A DNA stretch of 64,000 nucleotides. Source: an uncultured Bacteroidota bacterium (GTDB lineage: Bacteria > Bacteroidota > Bacteroidia > Flavobacteriales > Flavobacteriaceae). Below, one piece after another: positions 1-15,000 of the stretch. The stretch is from NCBI GenBank assembly GCA_902536935.1, contig CACAZM010000008.1, positions 1 through 64,000 of the forward strand, in the 5' to 3' direction. How positions within the stretch are numbered: position 1 is the first letter of the stretch; every line of letters starts with the position of its first letter. The position numbers were made by a program, and so were the translations under genes. The notes under the pieces were generated by a model. It saw only the letters and a list, made by a program, of their open reading frames with translations. It was not told the origin of the DNA and ran no database searches.

Positions 1-3000
1 TGCTTGTGGGTCATCACTGACATCTGAAACATCATCGGTTCCTTGCGGGCTGTCTCCAGTTGCTGTGGCTGTATTAATTATACTCCCTGAATCTGAAGCT
101 GATTGTGAAATGGTGTAACTCGCAATTAAGTCTTGTGATTCACCTGGTGCAAGACTTATTGACCCCCAGTCATTTGGTCCACCTGATGTAAGTGAAAGAA
201 CATTTCCTTGGCCGTCAGTAAGGTCATCAGTAAAGTCAATATTACTAATTGTAACATTACCATTATTTGTTACCGTGACTGTATAAACAATTGTATCTCC
301 AGCAGATATTTCAGAATCCGTACCCGCTTGATGAATAATCGAAGCTTCTTTAGTAACTTCAATTGATGGTGTCTGAGTGATATTATTGACTACCGCACTA
401 TCTATACTTCCATTTACAGCCTCACCATCGGAATCATAACCAACTACACTTGCTGTGTTGGACACGCCTCCTGCATCGATCGCAGCCTGAGTAACTGTGT
501 ATGTTGCTCCAAAGGTTACTGCCTCGCCTACTAGTAATGTCGGTACGCTCGTGGTTGTGTCATTAGTAAAGGTTGTGTTTGCATCTGTTGAGCTTACAAA
601 TACTGGATCTGAATCTAGTGATAAGGTTGCGCCTCCAATAGCTGTTAATGTATCGGTAATGTCTACACCCGTAAGAGCTGTGTTACCGTCATTAGTAACA
701 ACGATTGTATAACTAATCTGATCGCCAATATCAATCGTAGTGTTGCCAGTGTCAACTTGAACAACTGAAGACGTCTTTGTGATCTTCAACGAGGGCTCTG
801 GACGAATGGTAACAACTGTTGAATCATCCTCTGTTGTTGTATTGGGGTCATCACTACTTTTTACAACATCATCAGTATTTCCAGGACTTGAAGCTGTTGC
901 AGTAGCCGTATTAATTATACTTCCACTATCAGCCGCAGATTGTTCAATGACATATGTAGCAGTGTAAGTGACCGTTTCACCAACATCTAGAGTCTGTGCT
1001 TCAGATGGAGTAACAGCTGTAGTAAGCGTGAGAGCGGTTGAACCGTCAGCTTCCGTTAGAACATCAGCAATTGTTAAGTCAATAAGTGAAACATTACCTG
1101 TGTTTGTTACCTGAATTGTATAAGTAATCGTATCGCCTACCCCAACTGTACCATCTTCGTCAGTTGTAATTTCAGCTGATTTACTTACATCTATACTTGG
1201 GCTTGGACTTATAGTTAAAGTCGTAGGATCATCTTCTGTGTCTCCAGTAACTGTGTCTCCGTCATCTGAGATGTCTGTTATATTACCTTCAGAACTTGTA
1301 GCAGTAGCTGTTGCGCTATTTGAAATACCCCCAGCATCAACATCGTCTTGCGTTAATCTGTAGAATGCTAAATATGTAGCCGTATCGCCGACTGCTAAAT
1401 TACCAGCAGATGCTCCGTCGTCAGATCCAATGTAATAAGGCCCATCAAAGAATACATCATTATTTGGAGAAGCAGAATCGTAGATTGTAGTTGACTCTGT
1501 GATATCAGATAGTACGTCTGAAACTGCAAGTCCAGTTAAGTCTATATTTCCTGTGTTTTCAACAGTAATTGTGTACTTAACAAGGTCTCCCACACCATCT
1601 GTTCCGTCTCCATCATCAATAACTTCTTGCAGCTTAATTACCTCCATTGATGGGTTTGGAGCCATGTCAGTTACCGTTGGGTCATCAACTATATTTCCGT
1701 CATCATCAATTCCGTCATCTGAAACGTCTGATATCGTTTCACTACTTCCTATTGGATTAGCATAGAATGTTACTCGGTTTTCTACTCTACCTGAAATCGC
1801 TACCTGTTGATTGATTATAAATGCTGCTGTATATGTAATCGTTTCTCCCGGTTCAATTGAGAACTCATCATCGGTTGTGGATATATTGGTCGTGTACTGT
1901 AGGTCCTCACCATCCCCATCAGTGAGTTTATCAAAATATCCATCCCCGATACCATCATTATCACTATCCAGAATAGCAACAGTTACATTTCCGATGTTTT
2001 CAACTGTAATTGAGTATTGAATTTCATCTCCAACGTCAACTGTTGTGTTGCCATCTTTCTGGACAACCGTAGCAATTTTTGTGACTTCAATCGCAGGGTC
2101 AGCCTCAATTGGAGTTACTGTTGGGTCGTCTCCTGTGTCACCATCGCCAGTATCTCCATCGTCAGAGAGGTCTGTTACTGTCACTCCCTGAGCTGTTGTT
2201 CCAGATGCCTCAACTTGGTTAATAACTGAGCCAGAATTTGACGTTGACTGATCAATTAAATAAGTTGCTGTGTAAGTAACCGTATCCCCACTTGCAAGAT
2301 TTCCATCGTATGTTCCTGTGCCAGCAAATGTTGGTCCACTAGTTAGAGTTAAACCTACATCATTTCCATCAGTAATTGTATCTGTTATAGCAACTCCAGT
2401 GAGGTTGACATTACCAGTGTTTTCTACAACTATTGTATATGTAATTGTATCACCCTCTCCAGTCTGACCATCAGGATTGTCATCAGAAACTGTATATGTT
2501 TTAACAACCTCAATAGATGGGTTTGGCGAAATATAAGTATCCGCCGTTGTATTATCGTCTGTAGTATCACCATCATCAGATGTCTCGATTACATCAAAGT
2601 CAATACTTCCTGGGCTTTTCGCTTTTGCCTCGGCGCTGTTATGAATCGACCCTGTACTGGCTGCTGCTGACGATATTGTGTAGTAAGCAATATAACTCGC
2701 TGTCTCTCCAACCTTTAATGTTCCTAGTCCTGAACCCAGGTCAGCGCCTGAAAAGAAAGGTCCATTAGTTAATGTAAGCCCTTGCCCCGCCCCATCAGTC
2801 AATGTGTCTGTAATTGTAAGCTCACTAAGATCTACATTACCAGTGTTTTCAACTGTGATTGTGTATTGAATCAAATCACCTGCGTCAGTCAATCCATCTC
2901 CGTTGTCAATTACAGATGCTGTTTTTAGAACGCTAATTGATGGGTTTGCGTACATCTGAGTAATTGTCGGGTCGTCTTCTTCTGTTGTATCAGGATCATC

Positions 3001-6000
3001 ACTTACCGCAGTTACATCATCTGAATTTCCGGGGCTACTTGCAGTTACAGTTACAACGTTTGATATAAATCCTGTTTCTTCAACAGCTTGAGTGATATCG
3101 AACGTGGCTGTATATGTTGCTACTTCTCCACTTATTAATGTTCCTTGAGTCGATGCTCCTGAATTAGAAACAAATGTTAGTGTTAGAGAAAATTCATTAC
3201 CATCTCCATCTGTTAAGACATCAACAGGGTTGATGTTTGTAAGGGTTACATTACCTGTGTTTGTAATAGTAATATCATAACTAACTGTGTCACCGTTTCC
3301 AGTTTGTCCATCGGAATCAACTGTTACTGTATCTGTCTTTTCAACTTCCATTTCTGGATTAGGAGCAAATAGAATAACAGTTGGGTCATCGGTATCATTA
3401 CCATCTGTTGATATACCGTTGTCACTAACATCAGTAATTGTTTCAGAAGTTGGGCTAGTTGCTGTTGCAGTAACGGTATTTGTTATTTTTCCAGACTCTT
3501 CATCAGTTACTGTAATTGTATAAACCGCTACATAGGTTTCCGTTTCTGCTATGTCAAGAGTTCCAGGTGTTGAGCCATCAACATTTGTACTGGTATATTG
3601 AATGTCCGTTGTTCCATCATTGAATGTTAATGGGTTATCGTCTCCATCAGTGAATGTATCAACAAAGGTCAGACCAGTAAGAGTAGTATTTCCGGTATTT
3701 TCAATTGTAATTGTATATGTTACTTGATCTCCAGCGCCAGTTTTACCATTACCGTTATCAAGAATCACATATGTTTTTGTTGCCTCAAGAGATGAAACAT
3801 AGCTGGTACTTACTATCGTAGGATCATCTGTAGGATCTGTACCATCATCGTCTCCATCGGTTGTACTATCTCCATCATCACTGTAGTCGGTAACATCAAA
3901 AGTTGAGCTTTCTGGACTTCTTGCTTTTGCAAATACAGAGTTTGAAATGCTTCCAGTGCTAGCCGCTACTTCTTCAACGGTATAAGTTGCCGTGTATGTC
4001 TTAGTCTCTCCAACATGAAGTCTAGTTGAATTTGAGGTTGAATCTGTTGAAGACTGAAACTGTGGGTCATTTGTATCATCAAACGTTAGAGCATTTCCAT
4101 CGCCATCTATAAATGTATCTTCAATTGTTAGGTTTGTGAGTGTTACATTTCCTGTATTAGCAACCGTGATTGCATATTCAATTAGATCACCACCGCCAAT
4201 TAAATTATCTGAATTATTGTCTGTAGTTACAGCCGTTTTTATAACTTCAATCGATGGGCTAGGTGTGATAATAAGTTCTGTTACATCATCTCCAGTATCT
4301 CCAGCTCCAGTATCACCATCATCAGAAATATCTGTAACTACAGTTCCGTCAGGGCTGGTGCCGTTAAATGTTACTGTGTTATCTATTCCACCTGCATCGA
4401 TGGCAGCTTGATCAAGTGTGAACAATGCCATGTAGTTCGCAGTTTCACCTGGCTTAAGAATACCATCGGCAGAGCCCTGGTCAGCTCCGGTATAGAATGG
4501 TCCACTACTGAATGTTAGTGTCTGAGGAATTGACTCTCTGTTCGTAAATGTGTCTACATAATTTATAGATGATAATGTTACGTTTCCAGTGTTTGTAACA
4601 GCAATCTGGTACTGAACAATATCATTAGGATTCGTTCCGCTTACTCCATTTTCAATAATATTATATGTTTTTACCACTACAATTGATGGGTCTTCTGTAG
4701 TAGTTGTAGTGACTGAAGACGATGCTGTTGTGTCATTTGTCCCAACTGGAGAGCTAGCAGTTATAATTGCTGTGTTTACAATTGAACCAGAATCTGATCC
4801 TGATGCTTCAATTAAATAAGATGCATAGTAGGTTGCTGTCTCTCCAACTTTTAGTGTTCCTTCACTAGAGCCATTATCAGCAATTGACCAGTCTGGACCT
4901 GAGGTTAATGTTAAATTGTCCCCATCAGCATTCTCCAAATCATCTACTATTGTTACTCCAGTGAGCGTAACATTACCTGTGTTTTGAACCGTAATCGTAT
5001 AGTTGATTGTGTCACCTAAATCCGTAATAGAATTTCCACTACCCTCAACAACAGCTGCAGTTTTATTTACAGTTAGTGCAGGTGATCTTGTTATCGGAAT
5101 ATCTGTTGGGTCATTTTCAGTATTTCCATCATCATCATCTCCATTATCGCTAATATCTGAAATATCATTAGTGGAACTATTTGGACTTCTACCAGTTACT
5201 GTTACAGTGTTTCTTATACCTCCAAGGTCAACTGCACTTTGTTCAATTACATAAGTGGCAAAATAGTTTTCAATTTCGCCTGCTGATAACGAAGTATCTG
5301 GAGTAGTTGAATCGGTTGATCCTGTAAGAGTTGGAGGTGCGTTTAATGTAAGTGTTGTAGTCTCACCAATATCAGAGAGCACATCTGTGAGTTCAATATT
5401 TGTAAGTAATACATTCCCCGTGTTTTCTACTGCTATGAAGAATGTTACTGTTTCCCCTACATCTGGAATATCATCTCCATCTAAGTCAGTTAAAGTGTAT
5501 GTTTTTGTTACTTCAAGCTCTGGTTCAAAAGTAAGCTCAGTAATTGTCGGATCATCCACTGTATTGCCATCAGTATCTATACCGTCATCACTAACATCAA
5601 ATACACTTGTGGCATTGTCAAGAGTCATCGCATAAACAAGCAAACTGTTACTTAAGAATGTAGATGTAACATCTTCAGCTACAATTGTGTAAAAAGCGAC
5701 ATATGTCAAATAATCTCCAACCAGTAAATTAGATTCTGTAGATCCTTGAGGAGCCGGGGTATTTGTATCTAGAACAATTGGGTTATTATAATTCCTTGTA
5801 AGATCACTTCCATTTTTAAGAACATCTATAAAAATATCGTCATAATCAGTTTCGCCATTTGGACCAACTAATTTCACTGGAACAATACCATTGTTTGTAA
5901 CAGTAATTGTGTATTTAATTATATCGCCAGCTCCTCTTACATTATCCCCATCATCAATTACACTTGCTTCCTTGACAACTTTAATCGAAGCGTCAGATGT

Positions 6001-9000
6001 AATGTTTGTCACAGTTGGATCATTCGTTGGATCACTATCTGCATCAGGTCCATCAAAGTCCTCGTTGCCATCATCAGAAACGTCTACAACATCATCTGTG
6101 TTTCCAGGACTAGATCCAGTAACTGTAACTGTATTTATTAATTTACCACTATCTGCATCGTCTTCTGTAATTGTATAGAATGCTCTGTAAGTAGCAATTT
6201 CATCAATCTCAAGAGTTCCATTATTTGATCCTAGTGATGCACTCGTAAAGTATGGGCCATCAAGATTTGAAGTTACATCTGTAGGATTATCGTTAGTTAA
6301 TACATCAACAAGTGTTAAGCCGGTAATCTTACGGTTACCAGTGTTCTCGACTGTAATTGTATATCTTACGATATCACCTTCATTAATAATCTGATCGCCA
6401 TTGTCAATTAATGTATATGTTTTGACCGCTTTAAGTGATGGTGATGCAGACGTTGCGATTACAGTAGGATCATTTTCAAAATCACCATCCCCGTTTCCAT
6501 CAACTGTATCAGAGTCACCATCTGAGATGTCAGAAATATTTCCTGATAAACCACCTGTTGATCCAGTAGCTGTAATCGAGTTACTTAAAAATTCCGAATC
6601 ATATCCTGCAGCATCTACTGTGTATGAAACCGTGTAGAATGCGGTTTCTCCAATTTCAAGAGTGTTATTATAAGCGGCTTGTGAATTCTTTCCTAAGCTT
6701 GTTGTTGAGAATGTAGCAGAAGGGTTAGCAAGAACATCTCCATTACTATCAGTTAAAATGTCTACTAAATTGATTTCAGTAATATTTGTATCTCCAGTAT
6801 TTGTTACTGTTACGTTGTAAGTTATTTTATCACCAAGATCAACTGGATCAGAAATGTTCTTTGCATTATCATCTGAATCACTAATTGCTGAAATTGTCTT
6901 TATAACCTCAATTGATGGGTTTGTTACAAGTGTAGTTTCAGTGACATCATCCTCTAAATTTCCGTCAGTATTATCACCATCATCTGAAACATCAGTAACA
7001 TCATCCGTTCCTTGAGGTGAACTTGCAGTCGCAGTTACTTGGTTATGAATTATATGAGCATCAATAGCTGCTTGAGTAACAATGAATCTAACATTATAGA
7101 TCTCGGTTTCTCCGACTTCAAGTGTACCTATGTCTTCTGGAAGATCAACTGAAATTTGACCGTCGATAGTTGAGTAATGGTACCCTTCAGTTAAAGTTAT
7201 TGCTCCATTTGCAACCAATTGCTCTTCAAGTTCAAATGCAATTGTAGAAGTATGATCTCTTAAAGCGTCTATAAGCTCAAGGTCCGATAGAGTAACGTTA
7301 CCTTTATTCTCAACTTTTATTTCATATTCAATTTCGTCACCTAATATTCCCCCATCCTCCTTATTTATATAAAGTTTAGTTATTTCATTTTCGTCGTTAT
7401 CCTGCACCCTCAAAACAAAGTGATAGTCCGCAGTATCGTCAAAGGACTCGGATGTATTAAAATGATCTATAAAATCAATTGATGGGTATGAATATGTGTC
7501 GTCGCCAGTTGTATATGTTGGTACATGTGGATATACATAGTTATTTATGTCTTCCCATGCTCTACCATTCGTACTAGGTTTTTTTGAATAAACAGAAATT
7601 GTTGGCTTTCCAACTTCACTAAATCCAACTCTTACCCTAGAAACTGACCTAACCTCATCAATATTCTCGTTAAATAAATATCTGCCTACCTTATTTTTAG
7701 TAAAGCTTGCTGAAGAACCTTGAGGTTCTAAATAAAAAAATTCATTAAATGGATGAACTCTGTCATGATCCTTCAAGTAATATGATCCGATATAAAAAAA
7801 CCTGTCCGCTGCCTCAGCATCGCCTAAATTATTAGAATTATCAAAATAATTTTTGACTTCATCAATACTGAAATCATTAGCATTTACTAGCCCAAACAAA
7901 AAGTTTCTGTCGCCTCTAGTTAAGAACTCAAAGTATTCTCCTTCTTTTGAAATTGAACGAGTAGATATAAACCCATCATTATTTCCCCCTGCGTTTGGAC
8001 CCATATTCCAATTGTCTAAAGAATTCCCTGTGTATTCTCCAAATGTGTTGAACTCAACACTTTTTTCTACAATTCTATATGTTTTGGTTACTTCTAATAT
8101 TGGCGTTTGGGTAATTAGAGTTTCGGTTGGGTCGTTTTCTGGGTCTGTATCTCCATCAGAATCTAATGTTGCATCGGAATCACCATCAGAAACATCTATG
8201 ATATCATTATCGTCTGGATCTTTTGCTGTGGCGGTTACCGAGTTTAGAATTCCAGAACTGTCAACATCTGATTGAATAATAGTATACTGGACAGTATATG
8301 TCTCTTCCTCACCTGGTATTAAGTTACCTTCACCATTGTCAGTCGCTTCATCTGTAGATTTAATTTTTTGTTCAACAAAAGTCAGTGATAACTCTTGCTT
8401 GAAAGCTCCTTGGAGGTTATATAATGAGTCTTTTAAACTCAGATTCGTAAGCGGTAGGTTACCTGTATTTTCTACTAGGATTGTATAGGTGATTATATCA
8501 TCAACTCCCAGAATATCATCATCCCCATCATCAACTACAGCTGTTTTTGTAACCGTGAGCTTTGGATCAGGAGCAAGATCAACATCAGTAGGATCATTTT
8601 CAAAATCACCGTCTTCATTTCCGTCAACTGTATCAGTGTCTCCATCAGAAAGGTCTGTAACAGTAGAGTGAAGATCATCATTATTTCCATCTCCGTCAGC
8701 ATCATACATTACATCGCCTTGAACTATGGCAAAGTTTGAGATGAATGCAGCGTTTGAGGAAGAATTAAGGATGATATATTCAACACTGTAGACTAATGTA
8801 TCTCCTGCGGCTATTTCTCCATCAAATGTACTTGAGTCAATACTTACACCAGCATCAGTAAGAAGGTCTGGAATTAATGCCTGCTGGTTGTTTCCATTGG
8901 AGTCAATAATTGTATCAAAAACTTGAACGTTTACAAGTGGCCAGTTACCCCTGTTTGTAGCTGATATGTGGTATACTATTTTATCTCCAACTTGAACACT

Positions 9001-12000
9001 TCCTTCGCTAACATCAATTGTGTAAACACCATTAGTGTCTTCTCTTTTAATTTCAGCTACCGTTTTTGTTACTTCAATTGCTGGAAGTGGAGTCATAAAT
9101 ACTTTAGTAGGATCATCACCCGTGTCGTCATCACCAGTCAGACCATCATCTGAAATATCTGAGATTGTTGAGTGAAGGTTTTCACTAGTGCCATCTCCAT
9201 CTAAATCAGTCATCACATCTGCTTCTACAACTGCAGAGTTTAATAGCTCTGGTGCGATTTCAGCACTTGTTGGAACTGTATAGGATGTTGTATAAACCAA
9301 AGAGTCTCCAGCTGCTAGTTCCCCATCAAAAGTTGTGTCTGATACAGCCACCCCCGCATCAGAGATAAGTGTCAGAGGTAAACTCACCTTTATATCTCCT
9401 CTTGAATGGGTAATGGTGTCTACAGCCTGAATATTTACAAGTGGCCAGTTACCAGTGTTAGTAGCAACTATTTTAAAAGATACTTCATCGCCAACATTAA
9501 CATTTCCTTGAGCAACATCATAGCTATTAACAAAGTCAGGAATTACAATAGAGTTTGGAGAGCCGTGAAAGTGTATATCCAAATCGTTACCTGATTCAGG
9601 TGTTATAGTTGTTGCGGTTAATACATCATTTACGTATAATCTCAATCTATTATCACTGCCATAAGCTAACCTCATAACAGCACCATCATCATATGCAGTA
9701 TCAGTTGCTTGAGTTAAATCTGTATTCTTTGAACTATAACCACCATTGGGAAATTCAGATACATCTCTCAGAATTTTGTCCCAATAAAAGCCGAACTTAG
9801 TTGACCAATTTTCAACCAACTGAGCTAAGTTATTGTGATTGTCAGTAGCGCCGTCCCAAACACCTATACTGAACCAACGATTACTGTTATTAGGCATATG
9901 GTTTTGGGTCCAAACAAACTCATTTCCTTTAGCCAGTTTCTCACCATAATATAAAGGTCCATATGAATTGGTAAAAGATGATGTTGTAGGTGAGTCTACT
10001 TCTGTTTCTGCATTCTCTCCATAGGCAACAAACCACCCTTCTTGATCTGAACCTTTTATTGAACTTACAGTCTTTATAACTTCAATTATTGGATTAGGAG
10101 CTAGATAAACTTTTGTTGGGTCATCGCCAGTATCATCATCTCCTGTTAGTCCATCATCTGAAATATCAGTAGTAGTTCCAAATAGTTCATACGTACCATC
10201 ACCATCTAAATCCGTCATGGCATCACCACTTACAGTAGCAGAGTTCAGAATAATTGGAGCGATTGAAGAGGAATCTAAAACTGTGTACTGAACTTGGTAA
10301 ACTACTGTCTCATCGACTGCTAGCTCACCATCAAATGTACTCGAATCGACTGCAACCCCGTTATCCGAAACTATTGTAACTAGTGATGTTAAAGCCTCTT
10401 GATTATTGCCTCTGGAATCAATTATAGTATCTGTAACTTGAAGGTTTACAAGGGGCCAGTTACCTGTGTTTGTTGCAGATATATTAAATGTGATTTTATC
10501 GCCAACTACTACCTCATCTTGCTGCACATCTACTGTGAAGTCTCCGTTGGTGTCCTGACGCTTAATATTGTCAACTGTTTTAAGAACTGTAATATCTGGG
10601 AATATTAATTCCACATCTGTAGAATCGTCAACTTCTGTTGTAGAAGGGTCGTCACTCAATACATCAAAAGATACTCCATCAGGTCCAGTAAAGTTGACAG
10701 TAGCCTGATTTTTAACTCCACCCGCATCAACAGCCTGGTCATCGATTATGAACTTCACTGAGTAAATCATTGACTCACCGGGCGCTAATGTGGTCTGTCC
10801 AGATCCAATCCAGTCAATATTATTACTCTCGTACTCTATAACATAGTATAGCTGGTTGTCAACATCAATATCATTCCAACCGTATGGCTCAGTAAGAGCC
10901 CACCCAAGCGCATCTTGCTCGCCCAGATTATTCTCAGCCATAGTTGTTCCATTCTCGTCATCTTGTTGGGCGGCTGTAAAGTCTATGTTTAAAGAATCCC
11001 AAGAAACTTTAGTTCCATCAAACTCGATATGATTCCATTCACCTTCTTGGTCTATATCTTCGCCATTAATCCATAAGTAGTTTTTAGGAGTTGTTGCCGT
11101 TGGGTCATCTTCTGTGATAACGGATGTTGATATATCTATTTGACGGTAATCAAGAGTGTCAAGAATATGCTGAATCAATATATCTTTCTCCGTTGATCCA
11201 TCAACAGAGGTATATTTTAATCTATATAATTTTCCGCCTCGTTTTTGGGCAAGTGCTTTAGCTTCTAAATAGGTCTTTTTATCTCTTATAAGTTCAAACC
11301 ACTTACCGCCAACTTCAAACCTATCTATTTTAGATGCGTCAACACCACTTGTGCCGTTAAACAAGTATGTCGGCCCCTCAGTGATTGTTAGGTCTTGTGC
11401 TGGATCTGCAAAGTCTTTAAGCTCATCGGTGAGCATTATATTTGTAAGTGTTACATCCCCTGTGTTTTTTATCTCAATCTCGTACTGTAATATATCGTCA
11501 AGTCCATTAAATGTATCTCCATTATCAACAATAGTTACTGATTTTGTTACATCAGCAGACGGGGATTGAGTGAACGAGTCGTCGGTTGGGGTATCCCCGC
11601 CATTTGTGTCATCTCCATCATTATCGCTAACATCAGAAATTATATCCCCTGCGTCATTTTCAATTGAAACAGTCAAAGAATTAGAAACTCCACCTGAATC
11701 AAAAGCAGCTTGAGAAATTGTGTAAGTAGCTGTGTAAGTTTCTGTCTCTCCTGGTGCTAATATGCCAGCGTCATTTGTCTCAGTTGAAGATGAGTAAATT
11801 ATTCCTAAGTCTGTTACCCCTTCTATGATTACCCATGGGACATTTCTTGAGTGTGAAGTTTGTGTTGTGCCAGATACTGCATTTAAATCTATTGGGCTAG
11901 TTGATCCAAGTACAAGCGTTTTATAATTAACAGCATCCCCAAGATTTCTTAATTCAAAAATCGTATTTGATGTTTGAGCTCCACCCTCGTTCTCTCTAAC

Positions 12001-15000
12001 GGCAATTACAAGGTTCTTACTTGGATCTCTAACAAATGGGGTGTCAAGCTCAACAATGAGTTGTTTATGCTGCCCCGTTTCTACTCCATAATATTCAGTT
12101 GAGAATCTGACATCTCCATGGAATACTTTAGTAAACTCTGAGGGTGAAATCCAACCGCCGCTTTCGAGTGAATTAGAGTCGGTTTCTGCTAAATATATTT
12201 CCCATTGGTCATTGGTTTGATACAAATTGATATCTGTGTCTGTAAACCATGTTATTTTGTTTATAGATTTTAAATCTCCCAGTACACTTACAGGGTATAA
12301 TGATTGAGAATAAGTGTAGGGGTTTAAGTTGTTGTGTAAAGGGTATGAATCATTTAAAACTGACCCTATGTCAGAATTACCCTCAGATGTATAATCACGT
12401 ATAAGCCTAACTGGAAGTCCCGATTTTTTAGGATGGTTAAACTCAGCTAAACCGGAGATGTCATACCTGTAATAAACCGTCCAAGAATTATTATTGTTTA
12501 TTTCGGATGTCCATATATAAGATCTCTGATTTAAATATTCTCTGTTTCCTGAGTTTTGGTTTAACCACCCATTTGGCATTATACCGATCCCGGTCCTGTT
12601 TAAATTTGGATCATTTCCTAGGTGCATTGAGTATCCTGGACAATTACACCCACTCGAATTATAGCTCTGCCAGTAGTCATCAAAACCAACTGTCTGTGCT
12701 ATAGGAGTATAGCCATATTCATTAAGATAAGTGTGAAGAGTTGAAGTGAAATCATTTCTTGTTGGAAGTCTCCAACCATCGGGTATGAACTGTTTGTTAG
12801 GGGTATTAGGATCATCATCGTGAATACCCTCAATTGCAAAATAATTATAAAACTTTCCTCTTGCTTGGTCGGAAGAGTCGACCCATCTCCACGCACCTGT
12901 AGTTAAATCTTTCCAAGTATTAGCGTCATTAACTTCAGGTATTGGTGTTCCATCTGTGTAAGTAGTAGGGCCATAGTTTGAGGTCATCCACTGTTGTCTA
13001 CCTAATGTAATGTAATCATAGCTTGTATTCTCATGATCAAACACTGCGCCTGTTTTTGGAGAAGTATTACTTGAATCATAAACCAGCACATTACCATCTG
13101 CATCAACAAAAGTATCTTCAAATGAAATATTACTAAGAGTGTCACCTCCCATGTTTTCAACTGTGATTGTGTAATCTATCGTGTCTCCTGCGTTAGTGCC
13201 GCTTTGTCCATTGTCATCGTTAACAACAGATGTTTTTGTTACTTTAACTCTTGGAAGTGATATTACTGTCGGGTCATTCTCAAAGTCTCCATCATCATCG
13301 CCATCCACATCAGCTGTATCTCCATCTGAAGTATCTTGAACGTCATAAGTTGTAGTGCCTTGATTTGCAGACGAATTTGCTTTAGCCAAAACTGTATTTT
13401 CAATAAATCCTCCGCCATCAGTTACCGCATCCTCCTGAATTACATAACTGGCCGTATAATTTGCAGACTCACCAGGGTTTAATATTCCATCGTTAGTCGT
13501 TACTAATTCAAATTGATCTTCAAAATAGAAGGGAAAATTGTCTGCAGTTTCATCGTCGGGGTTTACTGTGGTGTCGTGATTTGCTGGATCATAAGTATTG
13601 AGTCCTCCAGGTAAATTATCTTTACCAACCCAGAACCAACCATTATTAAGTGTTTGATCTCTTCTTTGAGTTAACCCAATCCAGTGATCTACATCAAGAT
13701 TCTTTTCATAGAGCATATCTCTTACAGCCTCCCATTCATCAACAGAATCAATAATAAGCATGTAAACGGAATTAGCTATTGCATGCGCAGCTTGGTTATT
13801 CCAAGTTTGTGCCGTATTTCTACTAAAATAACTATGCCCGTTATAAACTCCTAAGTGCTCGTACCCAGAAATTGAAGTTAAAGTTGGATCATCGCTTTCA
13901 GCAACATATCTTTTGGATTGATTTGTTTCATTATCATCTAGATAAAACCCATGTTGATACCTTAAATATGCAGCCCATTCATTAGTATTCATATTGTTTG
14001 GTTCACTTGAGAAAGGAGACCAAATTGATGCTAAAGATTCTGCTCCTATAACCGATTTACTTTGGAACGTTGGGGTTGGGTCAGCGGGATCAAATGTTCC
14101 TCTTGTTGTTAATTCATCTTCTAAAGTAACATCATAAAGGGGAACCGTACCTGTGTTTTTAACTGTAATTGTATAATTTATAGTATCATCTACATCGTTG
14201 TATGTGTTCGTGTTTCCATCGCTATCGGTACTGTCAACTACCTCTGCTGTTTTAATTACTTCAATATCTTTTACAATATCAAAATTCACAACTGTAGGGT
14301 CATCCTCTTGAGTTGTAGTTGGGTCATCACTAACCTGAGAGACATTGTTATCAGCTGTTACTGTAACGCTATTGGAGTAACCACCTAAATCCATTTCAGA
14401 ATCTAAAATGGTTTTTGTAAATGTCAGGGTAAGTGTCTGACCAGGATCTAATGAACCAATGTTTAACCTATTTGAATACTCCGATGACTCATTTGTCTGG
14501 TCAAGCTCAGAATACTTATACCCTGAATATCCGTCGGTGTTGTATTCAACTCCAATAAAAGCCTGATCCATATATTTTGAAGATGATGTATTGCTATCAT
14601 CAATATTATAAGGAACCGACCAATGTTTTGTGTCTAAAAGATGTTCACTTACAAAATCAAATTCTTCAGTAGAGTTTGGATTAAATAAGTAAGCTCCTAA
14701 ACTATTTGCATAAGTGGTGTGCTCACTAGCAGTTTTTAAATGTCTTATAAAAAAGTATGAATGTCCATTATGATGCCCAAGTAGTATTGGTTTGTTATGA
14801 AAGCCAAGCCATCTTAGACTAATCAATTCATCATTTTCATCTCTTTCTTTTACTAAACCTATATAAAGAGACCGCGATGCATTATAGTTTCCATAACCTA
14901 AATCGTCGTAAAAATTATATTCAGCTAGTCCCGTTCCGTTTGTGGTTTTTTCAAATTGAACAAAGAAAGGGTTATCAGTAGAGTGAGTTGTTCCCCAATC

